From Antedon mediterranea (lineage: Eukaryota > Echinodermata > Crinoidea > Comatulida > Antedonidae): DNA of 64,000 nucleotides. The position numbers and the translations under genes were made by a program. Location of the stretch: assembly GCF_964355755.1 (NCBI RefSeq), contig NC_092674.1, positions 19,432,001 through 19,496,000 of the forward strand, given 5' to 3'. The notes under the pieces were generated by a model. It had not been told where the DNA came from and searched no databases. It saw only the letters and a program-made list of their open reading frames with translations. The first letter of the stretch is position 1. Every line of letters starts with the position of its first letter. Below, piece by piece: positions 10,778 to 22,444 of the stretch.

Positions 10778-11049
10778 GTAACTCAACACTGATTGATAAC
10801 TCATCTGGGTGGGAATTCTCATTTCTTACAGACCAATCTACCAACTAACTCTTTCAAGTACACTGTATAACAAAAGAAAATAATAAACATATATTTATAT
10901 GCAGTTAAATAAAGAGTAAATGATTTAGATTATTTGGAGTTTATTAAACTAACCTCTGTAAATAGCACAACAATGTAAAATCTGAAAAACATCTTCAACA
11001 TTTAAAACCAAACTCTTGATTAAGAATTTTAGCAAACTCCCACGAGATT

Positions 11050-11640
11050 ACAACATTATTATTTATATTAAAGATGTATTCTTACAAATTCTTTTGTTGA
11101 ATATGCCATTTTAATGGCCATTGCATATCCAACGGCTTATTTGTTTGTTGTCTATTTGAACACAGTCATATAGCCTGCGATTTGCTGTTACATTTTAATC
11201 CTGATACGGCTGTAAAATGTTCTAGTAACATAATTAATTTTCTTGCTGAATGTTCATCTTGCAAGATACACGTGGAGTCATCTGCATTTTGAGTTATGTT
11301 AATTTCTCTTTCATTTACAGTATTTCTTTTATATTGTTATCGTCCCTAATGTAGCATGCCAATAATTCTATAGATAAAATAAAATAATTAATTAATAAGG
11401 ACTGAGTGGATCCCCCTGCCTCACTCCTCTTTTAACTGAAAAGTACGCAGAGGAATGCCAATCATTCATTATGCAACTACTTATATCGTTATATAATGAT
11501 TTGATTAAATTTGTAAATTTTTTCCGAAGTTAAAAACCTGTACCAGAAAATTCCATTCTAAAGAATCGAAAGCTTTTCGAAATCTAGGAACCTGGAATAT
11601 TTGTTATCTTTAAATCTTTAACGAACCCATGTTTGATCAA
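11050..11640 (-). pseudogene. Decayed LINE reverse transcriptase fragment
   Basis: Read on the minus strand, 11620-11400 gives FLDFEKAFDSLEWNF, then LYNDISSCIMND and KRGVRQGDPLSP, the palm motifs around the first catalytic Asp and the QGDPLS loop. Further along (about 11235-11100) EHFTAVSGLKCNSKSQAI and PLDMQWPLKW match the connecting region of LINE RTs, with an in-frame stop. The FADD block between them is missing, so there is an internal deletion. The sequence between the retrotransposon end (10783) and here has no other feature that I can see. Confidence 0.8.
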
Positions 11641-12575
11641 CGTGAATAAGAGATGGAGTTTGACCTGAGGGTTGTGGTTTAGGCTTGTCCGAAGGGGCAC
11701 CTTCACAATCTCGTAGTTTCTTATCATTAAATTGGTCTCACCAGCTTGCTCTCTTCTCTCTTTCTCAACTTTCAGCGTAATAAACGTAAACCGATCACAT
11801 TCTAACTTGCTTTGGTCTCTACTAACCCTTTAATTTTCTTATGCCATGTATAAGCTCCTTGTCTCTTATATCATAGAAAACTAATTTAATAGGACGACTT
11901 TTATTAGGTTCTCGTTTGCCTAAACGAAAGAAAGTTCTGATTTTATTATCAACACTTACCAACTTCTTTTCTTGCATTATATTATTTATGTTCATTATCA
12001 GTTGTATATTTACAGTATTATGCTACTCTGTATTTTGCTTTATTATTTGTGGAAATAAATATTATTATCAAATCAAGCCCATGAAGGAATTGAACTACAT
12101 TCTCCCAATCATCTTTTTTCCTCAAATTAGACTCAGTTTTTTCGGATTCTTTAATCTCATAGGCCTACACTATAATATTTGCTTTACGCTTTTCTCTATC
12201 TTCATGCTCGCTAAACTTCTCCTCCCTGCTTTTCTAATCTTTCTACAGTTTTTAAGTGTATTTCTGTTTGGTTAGATAGAATCTTATCAATTTTCTCGGT
12301 ATTCGCTATTTGCTTTGCTAGCTTAGTTTGTGTTGTTGCAATGCTGTAAAGGTTCTTCATAATGTCTTTTGCCTTAATATTGCATGATCGACAATACCAA
12401 TGTACCGAGTCATTATTACCATGTGTATTAATCAATTGATAGAGGCTATCACTGACATTTTGGCACCCTTTGTGGAACCAAAGATTCCATAGATTGCAGA
12501 GCAGACCCTTCTCAATAACATTCTGACTACAAGAACCACATTCTTCACAAACTTTGCCTCTTCCTTGGGAACTGA
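11640..12575 (-). pseudogene. LINE ORF1 remnant with PHD-type zinc finger
   Basis: A minus-strand frame from about 12570 to 12211 reads CEECGSC, then NLWFHKGCQ, then VHWYCRSC: the Cys/His spacing of a PHD finger. It is followed by about 45 residues of heptad-like Leu/Ile/Lys sequence (TKLAKQIANTEKIDKIL). A separate stretch at about 11917-11830 reads RPIKLVFYDIRDKELI, resembling the RNA-binding part of LINE ORF1 proteins. Stops and shifts separate the parts. The order and strand match the RT fragment at 11050-11640, so both probably come from one element. PHD fingers occur in ORF1 of some LINE clades; I do not assign the clade. Confidence 0.65.
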
Positions 12576-13188
12576 TTTTTTATTTTGGGGGTGGGGGGGG
12601 GGGTGCATTTCTATCTATTGATCGAAAAAAATACAAACAAGTCAGACCAAGCAGGAAAGCAATTGAAAATGTCCAACACTACCTAGACTAAATAATAAAA
12701 ATAAGAATAACATATCCTACACTACCTAGGCCGGTAACTGATAGGCCTACACCTATTTCAGACACTCCTCCATCCCGGTTAGAGTAGCTGGTTATGAAAG
12801 CAAGTCAATCAGGCATGAGTTGGCCTACTAGCTTTCAGACAACCAAAATTCTCCTAAATATTTGTCAATCCATATGGATTGGTATAAACAATAACATCGT
12901 AGTAGCGATGCCTTTTACTTTGTTTTAAAATACAATACTGATCTTTGCTGAATAAAAATATACAATCTGAAAATTAGTGGCAAACAGCATCGAGTTATTT
13001 GTTCTGAACGGAATATGAATATTTTTACATTGAAAAGAAAGCCTAACATTGTAATTTAAAAACAGACAAAAATATAAACGCAATCCTAATAGTTGTACAA
13101 TTTCGACTACCAGAAGTTTACAAAGGTGAGACAATTATACCTCACTTTTGTCGGAAAAAAAAGAAAGTAGCCTACTGTACTTTCAATA
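12576..13188. other. Non-coding stretch
   Basis: A G-rich homopolymer run lies at 12587-12604. The rest is AT-rich sequence with no supported gene, RNA or transposon end. Confidence 0.5.
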
Positions 13189-13376
13189 AGACGGTGCACA
13201 GATTTGAGTTCCTTGTGTCTTATGTCGGGAAGAATGCAATCAATTCTTAGACGGTACACAGATTTGAGTTCCTGCTTGTGTCTTATGTCGGGAAGAATGC
13301 AAGCAATTCTTAGACGGTACACAGATTTGAGTTCCTGCTTGTGTCTTATGTCGGGAAGAATGCAAGCAATTCTTAA
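13189..13376. repeat. Three-copy 62-bp tandem repeat
   Basis: Three consecutive units share AGACGGTACACAGATTTGAG, TTCCTGCTTGTGTCTTATG and TCGGGAAGAATGCAA. The last two are nearly identical. A short open frame spans the copies only because the repeat lacks stops. Confidence 0.9.
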
Positions 13377-13553
13377 TCAATTAAATTAACAAATCACAAA
13401 ACTATTAGTTAATATACAATAATGTGTAATACATATAAGTTGGTGAAAAGATAATTGTATCGAATCGATGTTTAGACTTTAAAATAATCTTTTTCCACAG
13501 CTATTTCTATTTCTTAAAACCAAATTTAAGCTAGCTATATAGTCCAGATCCCT

Positions 13554-14026
13554 ATGTATTTTCGTGTGCAGATCATGGGGAAAGTGTAAACATTGTGTTT
13601 TATGAATATTTGTACATTTTCTTGAAAAAGTTCTTATTAGACTGAAACATATACCTTCAGATGAATTTGAGCTCTATTTAAAGTATGTCCAACTGTTAGT
13701 TACGGAGTTATATGATATGTAGGTCAAAGGTAAAAAATGCCAAAAATCATACTTCCAGCCATTTTTGGGCAAACTTTTCCATTAAAACAAATATTAATAT
13801 GCATCTCTCAAATAATTTGACACTAACATTATTTAATCTAAGCGTTGCAAAGATATGACCATTTTGTTTTCAATGGGTCAAAACATTCAAATTGAGGTCA
13901 GAGGTTTGAATTTTGACAACATGGGTTTTTATAACCAGCATGATTCAAATATTCATAAAACAAAATGTTTACACTTTCCCCATGATCTGCACACGCGCGA
14001 AGACACTTTTTTGACATAGGATCTGG
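13554..14026. mobile_element. MITE with CCAGATCC ends
   Basis: 473 bp with inverted arms of about 70-90 bp: CCAGATCCCTATGTA on the left, and GTGTGCAGATCATGGGG plus AAAGTGTAAACATT in both arms. It is flanked by AGT on both sides (13551-13553, 14027-14029), suggesting a 3-bp target duplication as in PIF/Harbinger or CACTA-type elements. The interior has no coding potential. A related arm lies at 1667-1765. Confidence 0.8.
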
Positions 14027-14029
14027 AGT

Positions 14030-14757
14030 AATACGAAGAAATTAATTTTGCCAGCAATAGACCATGCTTGGAATCAAATACCACATTTTAATGTTGACAC
14101 AATGGCATTGCTGTTAAGTATGCCTTTGTTCACAACATACACAAATTAGAAAAATAAATAATTCAATAAATGTAGTGGTAACTTTATTGCAATGTTCGAA
14201 GATATTATATTAACCATCATTATACATTGTTTGTAGGCCTATACGTAAATTATATCTATATAGCAACATGTATGAAGTGATTATCGATATTACTTAAAAA
14301 TAGAAATGTTCAGATTGTAAACAAAATTGCAATCAATATTTTTGACGATTATAAAGTTTATGTTCAAAGTGGTACCACGTCGCTATCCATTTCGAGAAAA
14401 GAACCCGGTGCGGAAACCGATATGCCTATCTGAAAAAATAATATTTACAATAGTTCCAGTTTAAAATGATTAATTAAAGAACTATTAATTACGAAAACAA
14501 TTTGATAAACTAATTAAAATGTAATATTTACGCATATAGTGCGGCTCCTTAGACCCAAAATACTTCAAATTTGGTTAGAAGCATAAAACTTGGTATCTTA
14601 AGGTCATTTAAAATTTGACATTTGACCTCAGATTTCTCAGAACTCATGAACCGTACATTCTATAAACACGGAAATAATGGTAAATGATGCAGAATTACTA
14701 CTCAATACTATAGGAATTATTTAACAATAATATATCTGGACCTATTTACAGTACTGT
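14030..14757. other. Non-coding stretch before the LINE
   Basis: No gene is supported. Segments near 14590-14650 (TTTGACATTTGACCTCAG) resemble text inside the MITE at 13720-13910, so some of it may be diverged MITE interior. Confidence 0.4.
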
Positions 14758-17142
14758 ATATGACATTTGGAAATAACCACAATTTTGTAATTTGTAACAC
14801 TCTCTTCAAGCAACCTTTACGACGAAGATACACATGGATGGCACCAGGAGTAACAGGAAGATACCAACTTGATTCCATATTGGTTAGGGAAAGATATAGA
14901 AATGCTGTTAAGAATTGTCATTCTTTTCCGGGAGCTGATATTGGTTCAGACCATAATCTTGTTGCAATGATGAAGGATATAAAATTCAAGAAAATAAAAA
15001 TTGGGAAAGCAAGGAATAGATGGAATCTTAGCCCTACAAAATAGCAACAATGTACAGGAACTATTTAGAGATCAAATAGATATAGATATAGTTAATAAAG
15101 AAGATGCGGATGTTGAAAAAAGATGGATTACAGATAAAGAAAGTGATTATAGACAGTGCAAACAAACATGTCAAAAATAGAAGGGGGAAAAGACCAAAAA
15201 ACCATGGATCACAGATGAGATGATAACACAAATGGAACAAAGGAGGAAATGGAAAATTATAAATACAGAAGAAGGAAGAAAGGAATACAGAAGACTAAAT
15301 TATCAACTAAGAACAACAACAGATAAGGCAAAAGAAGAGTGGATTAGTAATAAATGTATAGAAATAGATAATCTACAGAAGGCTGGACGGAGTGACATAT
15401 CATATAAAGTAATACAGGAACTATCAGGAATTAACAATAAAATACGTAAGGGTACACAAGCAGTATTAAAATAAATAAAGAAGATAAATTACTAACTGAT
15501 AATAATGAAATAAGACAAAGATGGAAAGAATATCTGGAAGAGTTATATGGTGCAGATCTTAAAGCCAATAGTGTGTCCGCTCGAAGATGAACAAAATGTA
15601 AATGAGGAAAGTCTGGGACCAATATTTCTGAAAGATGAAATTACAAAAGGAATTAAAAGACAACATGAAAGAAAAGCTGAAGGCATAGATGGGATACCTG
15701 CAGAGATGTTAAAACAACTAGGAGAAGTAGCAACCTTGGAACTTACCAAACTTTCTAACAAAATCTACACACAAGGAAAATGGCCAGCGGATTTCACTAA
15801 ATCTGTAGTAATACCCTTGGAGAAGAAAGTAAACACCCAACGATGTGATGAACACCGAACGATAAGTCTCATACCGCATAATCTAAGATAACACTTAAGG
15901 CATTAAATGACAGATTGGCATCAAAACTTGCAGACTATATTGGAAAGGATCAATTTGGTTTTGTAAAATGAAGAAGCACCAGAGATGCGATTGCTGTGCT
16001 GAGAGTGATGGGAGAAAAATCCCTAGAATATGGTAACGAATTGTATATATGCTTTGTGGATTATGAAAAAGCATTCGACAGGATTAATTGGATCAAATTG
16101 ATGGACATCTTGTATAGAATTGGTGTTGACTATCGGGACAGACGGTTAATATGGGAGCTGTATATCAATCAATCTGCATCAATTATAATAGACGGGCAGT
16201 TATCTGAACCAGCACAGATAGGTAGAGGTGTCAGACAAGGAGGAATATTGTCAACTAACTTCTACAACATTTATGAAGAATTTCTACTTTCAGAAGCACT
16301 TACAGACTGTAGTGATGGAGTAAAAGTTGGTGGTCACAGAATCTCAACTGTACGGTTTGCTGATGATAAGGCTGTGATGGATAACTCTAATTTCGGTTTC
16401 CAAAGAATATTAACGAAAATTAATGAAGCAGGGAAAGAATATGGAATGAAGATAAACACCAGAAAAACTAAAGTAATGTGCATTACAAAAAGAGCAAATG
16501 TACAAATGGAAATATATGTTGATGGGGAAATTATTGAACAAGTTGATTCCTTTTGCTACCTGGGAACAAAAATAACAACAGATGGCAGATGTAAGAGTGA
16601 GATTCTAAGGAGAATAGGAATGGCAAAGGGGAAATTTCTAACAAACAGGAAATTCTTAACAAGTAAAGCAAGTATTGAAACACGAAAAGAAATGGTTAAA
16701 GCATTAGTATGGAGTGTTGCATTATATGGAAGCGAAACATGGACATTAAAAAAAAGAGGAAATAAATAGAATAGATGCATTTGAAATGTGGTGTTGGAGA
16801 AAAATGCTAAAAATTCAATACACAGAGCACAGAAGGAATGATGAAATTTTGAATGAAATAAGAGAAGAAAGACATCTAATGAAACGCATTAATGAACAGC
16901 AGAAGAAATGGATTGGTCACAGTATTAGAAATGGAGGGTTATTGAAAATAGTGATGGCGGGTAGATACGATGGAAAAGCAGGTAGAGGAAGGAAGAGAAA
17001 AATGCTACTGGATAGACTTAAAAATGGAAACATATATTACCAACTAAAGGACAAAGCATTAAATAGAGAAGAGTGGAAGAAAATGACTGTCATGGACCTG
17101 CCAATTGGCAGATGACAAGATAGACAAGGTAGGTAGGTATAT
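14758..17142 (+). pseudogene. Decayed LINE with endonuclease and reverse transcriptase
   Basis: Five or more broken frames read in order. 14760-15044 is the C-terminal end of an APE-type endonuclease (RRRYTWMAPG, GADIGSDHNLVAMM, carrying the SDH motif). 15220-15474 and 15547-15891 are the linker and RT start (AEGIDGIPAEMLKQLG, KSVVIPLEKK). 15996-16769 is the RT core (FVDYEKAFDRINW, GVRQGGILSTN, RFADDKAVM). 16786-17115 is the C-terminal region ending GRGRKRKMLLDRL. An in-frame TGA stands where an Arg codon is expected in the FGFVK-RSTRDA block at about 15969. The copy ends near a GGTAGGTAGGTA simple tail. Stops and shifts make it non-functional. The clade is not assigned; it is an APE-containing LINE. 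Confidence 0.88.
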
Positions 17143-17948
17143 GACATTTCACCGCGTTGACATTTAGTATTAGTGTATTGAAGAAATAAGAGGGAAATCA
17201 TTCTTTTTTTAAATTAAATGTTTGTATCTTAATTCAAAATTATACTGGGAAGATAGACCAGCCCTCCAGTAATGGTATGTTTCTTTTAGTGAAAAGGTAT
17301 ACTAGTGTCATCCACTATTAGTCTAGGCACAAAATTTGAAAATATGAGCTAGGAGAATGGAATGTTAGAGGCTGTCAAGAAAGCCAGATATCCTAATTAA
17401 TCCCTTTTGATCACTCTAGGCCCATTTTTTGCCTCGTATTGAAATGGTGGCAATTTTTAAAAGTTCATCCTTTGTAAATCTCGGTTTAATATCTTTAGTA
17501 GAGCTTTTTTTGATTTAAGTATCATAGACACATGCAATTCATTACCTTATCACATTGTTTCAAGCAACACTTTAAACGAACATATGACTCACACATAAAC
17601 ACATATGAGAGGAGGCAGCCTATACGAGTAATACTCTTTGCCTCCTTATTTCACTTAAGGTAAGCATCACTTAAGGTAAGCAATCCTTAAAATAAAATAA
17701 TAATGAAAAGGAATGATTTCCCTTTTTACATAATTACTGTGGTAATCAACACAGTAAATATTATATATTTTTTTCCCATTTTAAAGGTTCGCTCAATAGT
17801 TGCTATACCAAATATCATGCTTCTAACCAAGTATCAATTTATTTAGAGCTAAGGAACCCCACTTATATGTTATTGTCGCAAATTAATATATTTTGTTTAA
17901 CTGAGAAAAGTGAAAAAAGGGAAAATAATATCTTAGAAATTATCTTAC
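17143..17948. other. Non-coding stretch
   Basis: AT-rich, with no supported exon. It lies downstream of the last recognised exon of the EGF gene, so its missing 3' exons would be expected here or beyond, but no further EGF module was seen. Confidence 0.4.
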
Positions 17949-19573
17949 GTCTACTTTGACATTTGGTACCAGTATAATAATAATAAAAGCCGTTGGTACA
18001 TTCGCAATAATATGATAGTGGTATTTCACTTGTGTCTTGCTTACACACTCCACCATTTTCACAATCTCCGGGTTCGCATGCTAGTATAAAAGGTTAGTAG
18101 ATATTATTTCTTTCTATTTGACTACTTAGCCTAGGAAAAAACGCGCTTTAATATGAATTAGGCCTACTCTACATGCGTCGCTATATTTGCCTGATACATT
18201 TTTACATTAAACCAAGTTGTTAAATTGACCTAATTGAAACAGATATTCGGATTTTTTGTAATCGCCTCTAAAAGTTAAAATAGGCCTATATCTTACTTTT
18301 CAACAGGTGGCAATTGGTACCAGAATACTCGGATGTACATTTGCAATAATAGTTACCACTTCTGTCTTTCGTGCACACTCCATAATTTTCGCAATTTTCT
18401 TCATTGCATACTAGTAAAATCATAATGGTATAAGTTTACACTGGAATAATCTACATTTAAATCCAAATATTGGAACATCTAAAGTATTAAAACAAACACC
18501 GAGAAAGTGAGGCAAGCCTGCTGTGCTGATTTTATTTCGAACTTGTTCAGTATTATTTACAGAGTGACATCATTTATAAAACCTATTAATATTAGTCTAC
18601 TGTTACACTTTGCGTTAACTATTATTTGTTATTATGGTAGCTTGGTCGATGTAAAGCTACTGTAGATTAATTGATGTATTGTAATGTAATACGATTTTAA
18701 AGATTTATACGGTCAATTGCCAGTTGTTCTACATTTTGTTTTACTTAATTTTTATAAATGTTTTCACCATATTCAATATTGCTCCCATGTTTCGTATCCC
18801 TGTCGTCAATGTAATGTTAATAATTATACTAAATTCAAAGAAGGGCAAGGGTTGATTCTGGATCAGTCATATTCTGATCGAATGAATTAAACTGATTCTA
18901 ATGACTACTGAATCAATCCAAAATTATTTTTGTCACAAAATGTTATACTTACAATTGTAGGTATTTGGATGTTTGAACTTTCAAACATCTTGTATCCAAA
19001 ACTGATTTTTGTATGTAAAAGTTGGTAGATTTAAAAAACACATCATTTGGGCCATTTAATATATATTATGCCTAATTCATATTGATAATTTTATATTTAT
19101 ATCTTGTTTTTGTTTGTATGCCTTGCGTGTTTGTGTGACACGACATATGGCGACAGTGGTCCTCTGGCCTCCTTGCGTGTTTGTGTGACACGACATATGG
19201 CGACAGTGGTCCTCTGGCCTCCTTGCGTGTTTGTGTGACACGACATATGGCGACAGTGGTCCTCTGGCCTCCTTGCGTGTTTGTGTGACACGACATATGG
19301 CGACAGTGGTCCTCTGGCCTCCTTGCGTGTTTGTGTGACACGACATATGGCGACAGTGGTCCTCTGGCCTCTTTTGTGTGACACGACATATGGCGACAGT
19401 GGTCCTCTGGCCTCTTTTGCCGCTCTTGGCACACTCAAACTCAATGTGTTGTTTTAAAAGTTGATGAGTAAATAAACTACAAATATAATAATCTTACCTT
19501 CTGCTGTGCCTACAACATAGGATAACCCATGAAATAATAGTACAGTTGCTACGAATGTTGACAACCAACTCAT
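17949..19573 (-). CDS. Secreted EGF-repeat protein, 5' part
   Basis: Three exons in matching phase. Exon 1 (19573-19498) encodes MSWLSTFVATVLLF and GLSYVVG, a signal peptide with a hydrophobic core and small residues before the probable cleavage site. Exon 2 (18410-18297) encodes one six-Cys EGF-like domain (CNEENCENYGVC, YYCKC, GTNC). Exon 3 (18080-17949) encodes a second (CEPGDCENGGVC, YYCECTNG, GTKC). All three donors are GTAAGA and all introns are phase 1, the arrangement that allows EGF modules to be shuffled. The product would be extracellular or the ectodomain of a receptor. The reading stays open past exon 3 to 17863 but has a good donor at 17948, so the gene should continue; no later exon was recognised. 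Orthology is not assignable from two EGF domains. Confidence 0.75.
19121..19414. repeat. 50-bp minisatellite in the EGF gene intron
   Basis: Five identical 50-bp units (CCTTGCGTGTTTGTGTGACA, CGACATATGGCGACAGTGG, TCCTCTGGCCT) are followed by one unit lacking its first few bases and a partial unit. Because 50 is not a multiple of 3 and the unit has no stops on the minus strand, all three minus frames are open across it. This is a property of the repeat, not a gene. Confidence 0.93.
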
Positions 19574-22444
19574 CTTTACAAAGTGCACATACGTTTTCAA
19601 CTTGTTGTCCTTATGTACTCATACATTCACAAATTAAAGGTCATTGAATAATTAATTATCGAATTAACGATGTTATAAACTGAATAATAGTTTAACAACT
19701 CCCTGGTAATACATACGTTTCTTTCTTTCTCTCCTTCTTTGTTTCTTTTGTTTTTGTCTTTCTTTCTTTCGATTATATTGTTATTTACAATTAACTTTAA
19801 CACATTATTAGGCTACCATTGTTTGTACGTTTATTTATATTAACACTAATTAGGATAACACAATTATCTAAATAGTTGCAACATTGCATCTAAAGTAAAT
19901 AAATTACTATTAACTAAGATAAATTAATATTATTATTATGTATTATACATTATCTGTATGGTTTTTATTCAAGATATTACAAAATGGCCCACACAACTGA
20001 AATGTAGCATTTGAAATTTAACAAATGACAAAATTAAACAATTAGTTAATATACAAATACATTATAAAAAGGCTACTTAAATAACTAAGGTGACCAACGT
20101 TTATATCTAATGAGGACAAGGTATGCTACGTCAATATTAAATAGACCGATCCTTCTCGTTACGAAACCCAACAACTGTGTTAATAGAAGCAAACACTGGA
20201 AGCCTAAAAACAGTGTACAAATGAATTCAGTCAGCACCAAGTTTGGCATTTTGTCTTCAAATGTTAATACTTCATTAAGCTTAAGGTTATTTTTTGTTTT
20301 TGTAATAAACAATTCATGCATATTGTATATACCTGTTAATTTTGTTATTATTATTATTATATAGCACCTTTTATACAATTTATCTAGATTGGCAGGTCAA
20401 GAAATATTAACAGAAAGACAATGGAAATACGTAGCAGCTCGTAGTACTGGTCTTTTTTGTATAGACAAGGCCCTCTATGGTGACGTGTGAAAGATACGAT
20501 TCAGTGAATTTCGGATTGACTTTACAAGCAGTGTTTGACATAAACAAAGCCTAATAGGCCTATCATGAATAATTCTATACAATCAAGTCAGTTTATTATA
20601 ACCATCTAAGTCATGTATTCATGCTTTTTCTTGTCTTGTATTTTCTACACGAATGTAAGGCACAACTCCCATAAATCGCTAAAATAAAAATAAACAAAGG
20701 AAGTCAGTTATAAATAATAAATAATTTTAACATTAAATAAGTTTTAATCATCTTGATAAATATACATTGAAATATCCTAAATTACAGTATATCGTAAATG
20801 GTATAATAATAGTATCTTTGGAGTTATTATTATTAGGCATAAACATACGATTCCTAAGAAATTAAGTAAAACTGCTCTCTCAGCTGTAAATAAAGTATGT
20901 ATATATTCAAATGTTTTTGAAATAATAGTTTTGTGACTATAGATATGTGATGACGCTGGTTCTTTTCTTTATGCGCGAACAATTTATAAAAAATGCTATG
21001 TGATGCACACTGGTGTTATAGATATAATACGATGTAAGCTGGTGTCCATTGTTAATTGTTAGTGCAGATGGATCAGTATACAAATGAATGTTTATGAGTG
21101 TAATGGTACATTCATTATTTGTTTTATATAACATCTATAGATTTCTGCTATTTGAAACAAATAAAAGGTACCCTAGCCAAGGCTTACATTGATTAAAACA
21201 GTAACATTTGGTTTTTAATAATATTATATTAAATTTTATATTTATATGGATTTTATAAACACACCTACTTTAGGGCTAATTATGTTTTTTCCAACGATTC
21301 CACGTCTTGTAGGGATGTTCCCATTAATTAATCAAGATCCTTCAAACTATCTAAAGCTAATTTAAATGCCTTTTTGATCTAAATTAGTACATATATCTCT
21401 CCAGAAATATAGCCTACTTTCATCGCGAAAAACCAGTCATTACATTCAAATCGCGGCGAAAATACAAATTAGGTGGTGAAATAGTATAAAACAAATATTT
21501 TCCCGAAAACGAAAAAAAAAAAAAGTTTTGCGGATGAAAAAAAATCTAGTATACAAATTACCCTATAATATGGCTCTGTACTGTGAAATATTCATTCATT
21601 CATTCAAAAACATTCATTATTTGTATACTATTGCACGCCATTTTGTTTGTCCAATCAAATGGCAAGAATTTATTTATGTGTTATATAATACAGTATATTA
21701 TAACATGACATCGATATTAATAATAAAGAATATGAATGAAGTTAACTTTATCGTTAGAATACTGAGGGCGCGCCAATACAAACCATTTTGTAGGGAATGA
21801 TCGATTTGCCACTGTGCCATATGAATAAGATAATGAATGGCAATGCCAAGTTTACTCTGACCATGGACCTATAAATTAAGGTCCATGCTCTGACGTTGTA
21901 AAGGTTAACAACAATAAAAGACATGATGTTTAATATAAAATAATTATAAAAACCATTCATTTAAAATATACAGAAACAAGTTATTGGGAAAATATTTGAT
22001 TGGATTGGACATAATCTAATTGTAAACTACGATATTGATTATTGAAATGGTCGAAATGAGTATTGATTAAGGTACTAAAAACGGATAACAATATCAATTT
22101 ATAAAATTCCATAAAATATTATTATATATTTAAAACAACGACACATGATATCAAAATAGGCAATTGTAGCTAACACAGCGGTAAAGGAAGTTAATGGATG
22201 GGTAATATTACAATGTTGACGAAATTAATTACAACTGCATGGTAGGTCGACATTGTTTTAAATGGTGTTGTCACTGAAGGCGGTAGTCATAAATTTGACT
22301 CTTGATTTATATTTACCTTAATTTTGCGTTTTTTTTGTAGAAAATGACAACGTATATCGTAACTGAAAACAAATAAAAGCCATAAATTAAGTACAACATG
22401 CAATTTAAAATGCTTAAGAATTATTTAAAAAGTTTCACATTTGC
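19574..22444. other. Intergenic stretch between EGF and ceramidase genes
   Basis: AT-rich (many ATT/TAA runs). A pyrimidine-rich CTTT tract lies at 19720-19765. A short inverted repeat around GACCATGGACC/GGTCCATG lies at 21858-21890. No coding exon, tRNA or transposon end is supported. It should contain the EGF gene promoter and the ceramidase 3' region. Confidence 0.4.

Noticed and set aside
11916-12275. 119-codon plus-strand frame rich in Phe, Leu and Ile
   Set aside because: It is antisense to the LINE ORF1 remnant; its hydrophobicity is a by-product of AT-rich Lys/Asn codons on the other strand.
13107-13389. Open frames on both strands
   Set aside because: They follow the three-copy 62-bp repeat and have repetitive, unrelated residues.
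19072-19444. Three overlapping minus-strand frames of 89-120 codons
   Set aside because: They are translations of the 50-bp minisatellite in each frame.
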